Below are positions 17,325 to 21,741 of a DNA stretch of 21,741 nucleotides, piece by piece. The stretch covers positions 1 to 21,741 of the forward strand of contig CAZCLA010000046.1 in assembly GCA_964499285.1 (NCBI GenBank), written 5' to 3'. The first letter of the stretch is position 1, and each line of letters opens with the position of its first letter. Both the position numbers and the translations under genes were made by a program. The DNA is from JAGFIY01 sp964499285 (GTDB taxonomy: Bacteria > Bacteroidota > Ignavibacteria > Ignavibacteriales > Melioribacteraceae). The notes under the pieces were generated by a model. It searched no databases. It saw only the letters and a program-made list of their open reading frames with translations, and was not told where the DNA came from.

Positions 17325-18335
17325 TTATTTCTTCTTAAAAATATTTATTTGATTAATCCCTTTTTTAATAAAACTACCTCCGGCCGAGATGGTTTTATTT
17401 TCTTTCAATGACGAATATCCCTTATCAAATACAAGTATAACCGGATTAACTGCTTTGCTAATCAAACTTTCAGTCTTTTCTTTTGCAAGCGAAAGAAGAT
17501 TGCTTTTAATTTTAACAATAACATCTTTTGTGAGATCTTTTGCTGTATCTATCACAAATGAAGGATTCGGGAAAAGTTCTTTCTTACTTTCAATAAAAAT
17601 TTTCGTACAGTAATTTTCAGTAATTAATGAGATTCTCGTCAACAAAAGTGAGTTAACAAACCCATCGGCAAGCGAACTGAAAATTTTATCGAGAAAAGGA
17701 ATACTTTTCATCGAATCAGTTGCAAGTTTTGAAAACACCTCTTCCGATGCGTACTCAATTCCTTCGCTGCCTCCGATGACAATGGAGTAATAAACATTCT
17801 TACCTATTGCGAGCAGATCCCTATTGTTTATTCTGCCGTTATAAAGTAAGAAAATCTCCTTAATCATTCTCATTGATGCAGAAAAAATCATGATTGCATC
17901 GAGAAAACCGTTTTGCGAAACTGCAGTTCCGTAAAAAACTGAATTCACATGCTTTTTTCTAATTCTTTGAACTTCTGGTCTAATTGCCGCAATTAGTTTG
18001 TTATAACTTAGCTCATCATTTTTGATTTCGCTGAAATCAAATCCAGACTTAATCAAATAATCATTTCGATTTAATTTTTTGATCCGTTTTTCAAGTAAAG
18101 CTTGATGCTTGCTTTTCTCCATTGTGGGACCTAAATCCGAAGGCATCATAAGAATTTTTATTAACGGATAGACTCCAAAATACAGAATAATTACGGAAAG
18201 GATTACTATTACAACAATTGCAAGATAGATGTTAATACTAGATAGATAGGAATATAATTGAAGAAATTCTTTTAAAGTAAGATAAACCAGAATCAACGAG
18301 ATGACAAAAAATATTTTTTTGATAAATTTCCGCAA
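17325..18335 (-). CDS. DUF697 family membrane protein
   Basis: The protein is 336 aa. Two hydrophobic segments near the N-terminus (about residues 7-25 and 36-60) should anchor it in the inner membrane. A charged stretch follows, then the DUF697 core (about 120-250). This includes the block VFYGTAVSQNGFLDAIMIF, the pattern by which I recognise the family, and GRINNRDLLAIGKNVYYSIVIGG. The C-terminal tail of about 90 residues is Lys-rich and probably helical. E. coli YcjF is a related membrane protein without a firm biochemical role, so no function is assigned. It lies 128 bp downstream of the PadR gene on the same strand with no clear terminator between, so it may be the PadR target, but an own promoter is possible. 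The 3' flank runs toward ric. Confidence 0.78.
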   Translation of the reverse strand: MRKFIKKIFFVISLILVYLTLKEFLQLYSYLSSINIYLAIVVIVILSVIILYFGVYPLIKILMMPSDLGPTMEKSKHQALLEKRIKKLNRNDYLIKSGFDFSEIKNDELSYNKLIAAIRPEVQRIRKKHVNSVFYGTAVSQNGFLDAIMIFSASMRMIKEIFLLYNGRINNRDLLAIGKNVYYSIVIGGSEGIEYASEEVFSKLATDSMKSIPFLDKIFSSLADGFVNSLLLTRISLITENYCTKIFIESKKELFPNPSFVIDTAKDLTKDVIVKIKSNLLSLAKEKTESLISKAVNPVILVFDKGYSSLKENKTISAGGSFIKKGINQINIFKKK

Positions 18336-18463
18336 AGCGATTCCAATATTATATTTACTTTTAAATAAATCTTATAGCGCTAAAAGTCAATCAAACTTCT
18401 TTTTTTATACTTTAGAAAATAAATGAAATTCTTTTTCATTCATTCGATCAGTGATTGCCGCGA

Positions 18464-18775
18464 TTAGTCTTCGTACAATTCTTTTACAAGTTCATTTGCC
18501 TGGAGCTTTGCTTTTTCAAGAAGTTTTCTTCCGGAAGCAGTTATCGAATAATACCGCCTTACTTTTCCGTTTATGTTTTCCTTTTTTGATTTGAGGTAAC
18601 CTTCAGCTTCAAGTTTATGAAATATTGGATAGAGAGTTCCGAAAGACAAGTCATAACCATGTCGTTTTAATTCTTCGTGAAATTCCTGTCCAAATATTGG
18701 TTCTTTATTTGCGTGGTGAAGTATATGCACTTTCACAAAACCAAGTAGAAGATCTCTTAAAAGTTTATCTTTCAT
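18464..18775 (-). CDS. PadR-family transcription regulator
   Basis: The protein is 103 aa, the size of the compact PadR subfamily (LmrR-like): a winged helix-turn-helix and one C-terminal dimer helix. The family pattern is plain. LLRDLLLGFVKVHILHHA is helix 1. GQEFHEELKRHGYDLSFGTLYPIFHKLEAEGYL covers the recognition region, with the hallmark GTLYP. RRYYSITASGRKLL is the wing and following helix. PadR proteins are usually repressors of nearby membrane or efflux genes and of themselves, released by small ligands. Here a perfect 9-bp inverted repeat sits between the promoter elements directly upstream, which strongly suggests autorepression. The gene downstream on the same strand is the DUF697 membrane protein. 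Confidence 0.93.
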   Translation of the reverse strand: MKDKLLRDLLLGFVKVHILHHANKEPIFGQEFHEELKRHGYDLSFGTLYPIFHKLEAEGYLKSKKENINGKVRRYYSITASGRKLLEKAKLQANELVKELYED

Positions 18776-18805
18776 TTGAAATAATACTTTATTGTGTCAT
18801 TTATC

Positions 18806-18836
18806 GAAATATAATATCGTTCGGCGATATTATCAA
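18806..18836 (-). promoter_or_regulatory. padR promoter with embedded inverted-repeat operator
   Basis: ATAATATCG (18811-18819) and CGATATTAT (18825-18833) form a perfect 9-bp inverted repeat with a 5-bp spacer. On the minus strand TTG (18836-18834) and TATATTTC (18813-18806) are 20 bp apart, matching the Bacteroidota -33/-7 pattern. The repeat fills that spacer. The predicted leader to the padR ATG is about 25 bases. This is the expected layout for an autorepressing PadR protein. Confidence 0.7.
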
Positions 18837-18844
18837 TTTTCCAC

Positions 18845-18964
18845 AATTTTGAACTCATTCAAAATATTTTTGAATCAAAATATGAGAGATAAATTGAGTA
18901 ATCTAATTCAACAACTCTGAAATGAGGCTGCAAGTTATTTTGAATCAAAAAAGGGTTCAAAATT
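18845..18964. repeat. cluster of TTTTGAA/TTCAAAA palindromic repeats
   Basis: TTTTGAATCAAAA occurs at 18868-18880 and 18938-18950, 70 bp apart. Each copy is a palindrome with 6-bp arms. They are bracketed by AATTTTGAAC (18845-18854) and its reverse complement GTTCAAAATT (18955-18964). The cluster lies between the FISUMP gene stop and the padR promoter. Low-complexity AT sequence could produce part of this by chance. Confidence 0.45.
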
Positions 18965-19062
18965 TTGCATTTCGAAAACAACATTAATGCTAAAATATTC
19001 AGCAAAAATGTGAATATCTAATCATAGAAATAATTAGTTCATCAAATTTGGTGTTATTTTCA

Positions 19063-20049
19063 CTAATCTTTAACGCACCTTACACTATAAGCATTCTTTA
19101 CATCTTGATAATCGGGAAGATAAGCCAGATCATTTTCTCCTACAACAAAGAAGACAGCAGCATTAAGATGAGTGTAACCATTTCTCAATGATGACCACCA
19201 GCCTGTTATTGCGCCAAGATCTTGGAAACCGTCATCATAATATGGAGACTGTGGCAGACAATACCCCGCCAGCAATCCTTCGAATCCACTTGTATTTGTT
19301 CCGGCACCAGCACCTGAACCTTGTCCCACAGATTTTAACGTGTTCGACGAATGAACAACATTTATTAAATAGATAAAATCTTGTTGAGTTGGTACGTGCC
19401 ATCCCTCCGGACAGATTCCTTGTGTTCCTTCAAGATTAACATACTGCACAGCTTCATTCCATTGATATAATGCTCCATATTCGTCACAATTCTCTTCATT
19501 GTCTTCATAACAGAATTTTTCAACAATTCCGTTATCCAACATATTACCATGACCATTGCCATCAATCCCGCTTATCATTTCACCAAAATCTAAATTTTCT
19601 CTGAACCAACATTTATTTCCGATTTGAATTGTGTTGTAAGCTTTACCACCGTGATTAACAATTGGAGCATCCGTACATGAACTTCCGCCAGGGGCTTCAT
19701 CGTTAGCTATAATGTTTATTACAAATTCCTCACCGCTTGGAGGTCCGCCATGTTCTTCATCATGATTCCATATTATAGTTTTGTTTACGCCCGTTGATAT
19801 GTTATAATAAATATCTCCCGATACTTGAGCACAAGAGTAACTGAAAGTCGCTCCTCCGTCTTTTGATACTAGCATTAAAATCGTAATATTCGTCTGTTCA
19901 GCATCAAATAGATCATAAGTAATTGTTATTGTACCATCAACCGGATTATAGGTAAAATCAATATTCGATACTACCGGGTTCGTGTTTTGCGCCAATATCA
20001 TCGTGGAAAGAAATACAAAGCAAGCGATTAATAATATTTTTAATTTCAT
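19063..20049 (-). CDS. exported FISUMP-domain protein
   Basis: The protein is 328 aa with a signal peptide of 20 residues (cleavage after MILA, before Gln21). Residues about 22-120 form a beta-sandwich-like segment with VSKDGGATFSY. From about 130 to the end is the FISUMP domain (Fibrobacter succinogenes major paralogous domain). Its markers are YNTIQIGNKCWFRENL, YGALYQWNEAV, GICPEGWHVPT, WWSS and a final VRCVKD. Its Cys residues (WF-Cys, ICPEGW, VRC) are typical. FISUMP proteins are secreted, often surface-exposed, and of unknown function. Unlike its neighbours it has no T9SS sorting domain. The adjacent upstream gene, 50 bp away on the same strand, encodes a nearly bare sorting domain, so the two may be co-transcribed. 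Confidence 0.88.
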   Translation of the reverse strand: MKLKILLIACFVFLSTMILAQNTNPVVSNIDFTYNPVDGTITITYDLFDAEQTNITILMLVSKDGGATFSYSCAQVSGDIYYNISTGVNKTIIWNHDEEHGGPPSGEEFVINIIANDEAPGGSSCTDAPIVNHGGKAYNTIQIGNKCWFRENLDFGEMISGIDGNGHGNMLDNGIVEKFCYEDNEENCDEYGALYQWNEAVQYVNLEGTQGICPEGWHVPTQQDFIYLINVVHSSNTLKSVGQGSGAGAGTNTSGFEGLLAGYCLPQSPYYDDGFQDLGAITGWWSSLRNGYTHLNAAVFFVVGENDLAYLPDYQDVKNAYSVRCVKD

Positions 20050-20099
20050 TGGTTTTCCTAATTATTATTTTGATAATTTCTCAAAAGTTTCGAGCAAAA

Positions 20100-20474
20100 T
20101 CATCTTATTAGTACCATTTTCGAAACCATTTGGATTCTTGCCGTTGTTAAAACACACAAGTAGATTCCGCTTGAGTGACCGTATGCATTCCATTTAATTG
20201 TATAAACTCCCGGAACAAGATTTTCGTCAACTAAGTCAATTATTTTTCTTCCATTAATATCAAATACTTCAATTTTCACATTACCTGGTTTAGGAATTGA
20301 GAACTCAATGTTTGTTTCCGGATTAAACGGATTCGGATAATTCTGTTGAAGTTGATATTCCACAGGTATAAACTCAGTTTCAACTCCCACAAGAGGACCA
20401 ATTTCAGTAATACCGCCTCCGATTCCAGCATAGAGAGCAACACCAAAAAATAAAATTATGATCAAGTTTTTCAT
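20100..20474 (-). CDS. mini protein: signal peptide plus bare T9SS sorting domain
   Basis: The protein is 124 aa. Residues 1-16 are a signal peptide (VALYA end). Residues about 17-39 are a short Gly-rich linker (GIGGGITEIG). Residues 40-124 are a complete T9SS sorting domain, opening YQLQQNYPNPFNPET and ending MVLIR. Cargo beyond the linker is therefore absent. A ribosome site (GAGGGT) precedes the ATG, so translation is plausible. It may be a real carrier-less T9SS substrate, or the relic of a larger gene that lost its cargo by deletion. The reading frame is intact and the domain well kept, which argues against an old relic. The FISUMP gene follows 50 bp downstream. Confidence 0.8.
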   Translation of the reverse strand: MKNLIIILFFGVALYAGIGGGITEIGPLVGVETEFIPVEYQLQQNYPNPFNPETNIEFSIPKPGNVKIEVFDINGRKIIDLVDENLVPGVYTIKWNAYGHSSGIYLCVLTTARIQMVSKMVLIR

Positions 20475-20565
20475 TTTACCCTCATTTTATTAAAAAACTT
20501 ACGAATATGCTTTTTGTATAGAATAGATGAATAATGTTGCTATGATATACTATTTGAATATATGA

Positions 20566-20600
20566 ACTAGGACCTAGTGTGACAATAACACAATTAGGTC
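20566..20600. repeat. nested palindromes between the MDR oxidoreductase and mini T9SS genes
   Basis: ACTAGG (20566-20571) and CCTAGT (20573-20578) form a 13-bp palindrome around one base. GACCTA (20571-20576) also pairs with TAGGTC (20595-20600), with partly paired TGTG/CACA inside. The element lies 107 bp beyond the oxidoreductase stop and about 90 bp upstream of the mini gene ATG. There is no T run, so a terminator is doubtful and an operator is possible. Confidence 0.45.
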
Positions 20601-20707
20601 ATTTAAATCATATATCAAATCTTATGAATTCGAGTGATGGGTTTCGTAAAATCTTGAGAACTTGATATTAATAGATTTGAGATTATTTATTCTTTTCTTA
20701 ATATAAA

Positions 20708-21682
20708 TCAAGAAAGTGTAAGTACAACATTTCCTCGCTTGTGTCCTTGATCCACGTATTGATAAGCATCCTTAATTTGATCGAAGGTATATTTTTTATC
20801 GATGAGAGGAAATAACTTTTTCGATTCCACGAGAGTCTTGATAAAAATTAGATCATCTATTTTTTGTTTTGGTGAACGTAGTCCCGTAAAGTTGATAATA
20901 GCTTTTTTTCTTCCCATTAAGTTTGTAAGAAACATTTGAAATAATATTGGAAAACCAATTACCGTTTGTAAAAAAATACCATCTTCTAACAAAATTTTTT
21001 TACATTCCGTATAAGAACTTTTCCCAACTGTATCAAATACGAGATTATACGAGCTTTCTTTTTCGGTGAAATTTTCGATTGTATAATCTATAATTTTATC
21101 TGCTCCCAGTTTTTTAACTAGTTCAGAGTTTTTTCCGCTTGTAACCCCCGTAACTTCAGCACCAAAATATTTTGCTAATTGCACAGCAAATGACCCAACT
21201 GAACCTGAAGCCCCGATAATTAAAACTTTCTGATCCTTCTTGATTTTTCCCGAATCTCTCAGAAAAGGTAAGGCTGTCAACGCTCCTGAAGGTATCGATG
21301 CAGCTTCTGTAAAATAAATTTCGGCAGGCATGGAAATAAATGGACCATCTTCGGGCAAGCAAATGTACTCAGCATGAGTTTGGAAGCCTGTGTGACTTGA
21401 ACCGAACACCTTTTCGCCTACATTAAATCTCTTTACTTCAGAACCAATTGCTTCAACTATACCGCTGAACTCCGTTCCAAGAATTTTATTTTTTGGTTTA
21501 ATGGGTCCGGTTGCCATCCTTGCAAAAAATTGATCCCCTCTTCTGAAAATACTGTCCACCGTGGTTATTGTTGTTGCATGTATTTTAACTAAGACTTCAT
21601 TCTGTTTTGGAATCGGTTTTTCAATGTATTTTATTCTTAATACATCCGGCGAGCCATATTTCTCATAGATTACAGCTTTCAT
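20708..21682 (-). CDS. zinc-independent MDR-family NAD(P)-dependent oxidoreductase (quinone-oxidoreductase-like)
   Basis: The protein is 324 aa, a medium-chain dehydrogenase/reductase of the quinone oxidoreductase type, cytoplasmic. The N-terminal GroES-like domain shows ILGTEFSGIVEAIGSEV and VGEKVFG (about 67-95). The Rossmann fold carries the nucleotide-binding loop IIGASGSVGSFAVQLAK (G157, G160, G163), then GVTSGKNSELVKKLGAD with the basic/Ser context that often favours NADPH. The catalytic-zinc cysteines of alcohol dehydrogenases are absent. The C-terminus GNVVLTL is typical. The substrate is unknown; typical ones are quinones, enones or reactive aldehydes. A GAGG ribosome site precedes the ATG. 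A TCAATA/TATTGA inverted repeat (21691-21705) abuts the ribosome site. It appears to be transcribed alone. Confidence 0.9.
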   Translation of the reverse strand: MKAVIYEKYGSPDVLRIKYIEKPIPKQNEVLVKIHATTITTVDSIFRRGDQFFARMATGPIKPKNKILGTEFSGIVEAIGSEVKRFNVGEKVFGSSHTGFQTHAEYICLPEDGPFISMPAEIYFTEAASIPSGALTALPFLRDSGKIKKDQKVLIIGASGSVGSFAVQLAKYFGAEVTGVTSGKNSELVKKLGADKIIDYTIENFTEKESSYNLVFDTVGKSSYTECKKILLEDGIFLQTVIGFPILFQMFLTNLMGRKKAIINFTGLRSPKQKIDDLIFIKTLVESKKLFPLIDKKYTFDQIKDAYQYVDQGHKRGNVVLTLS

Positions 21683-21741
21683 TTATTTCCTCAATATTTT
21701 ATTGATCTATAATTGGAAGTACATTACATTTTTTCATTAAC

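Noticed and set aside
1..21741. CRISPR array, tRNA/rRNA genes, insertion sequences or prophage genes
   Set aside because: I looked for regular direct repeats, cloverleaf-like segments with a CCA end, transposase motifs and integrase or phage structural genes and found none.

Overview
The window is AT-rich bacterial chromosome that most resembles a member of the Ignavibacteria or a close relative in the Bacteroidota/Chlorobiota group. The evidence is five proteins carrying or starting a type IX secretion (T9SS) C-terminal sorting domain with the YQNYPNPFNP-type signature, a FISUMP-domain protein, GlgA, a quinol-type nitric oxide reductase, and one promoter matching the Bacteroidota pattern (TTG, 20 bp, TATATTTC). 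Two runs of exactly 100 N (4613-4712 and 16853-16952) show that this is a scaffolded draft or metagenome assembly. The taxonomic call is an inference.

Region 1 (1-7127, minus strand) holds three large secreted T9SS cargo proteins in tandem. In transcription order they are a beta-propeller-like protein cut off at its sorting domain by the first gap, a glycosidase-like TIM-barrel protein, and a right-handed beta-helix protein. Region 2 (7358-10094, plus) holds glycogen synthase glgA and a T9SS cargo protein of unknown function, each followed by a hairpin terminator.

Region 3 (10496-17098) is the most interesting part. A tight three-gene plus-strand run encodes a threonine-synthase-like PLP enzyme, a MobA/MocA-like nucleotidyltransferase and a cysteine-free Crp/Fnr regulator. 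Just downstream, a near-perfect FNR/DNR-type palindrome precedes an exported DUF6448-like protein and a small cupin. Facing them across a shared bidirectional terminator is a minus-strand operon of ric (di-iron iron-sulfur repair protein, interrupted by the second gap) and norZ (quinol nitric oxide reductase). A degenerate copy of the same palindrome lies at nearly the same distance upstream of ric. I read this as a nitric-oxide/nitrosative-stress locus. The DUF6448-like protein is predicted to mature with an N-terminal His-Cys-Asp, which recalls the nickel hook of Ni-superoxide dismutase.

Region 4 (17325-21682, minus) holds a DUF697 membrane protein, a PadR-type regulator whose own promoter contains a perfect inverted repeat, a FISUMP-domain exported protein, a tiny protein that is almost only a T9SS sorting domain, and a zinc-independent MDR-type oxidoreductase. 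I see no tRNA, rRNA, CRISPR array or insertion sequence.
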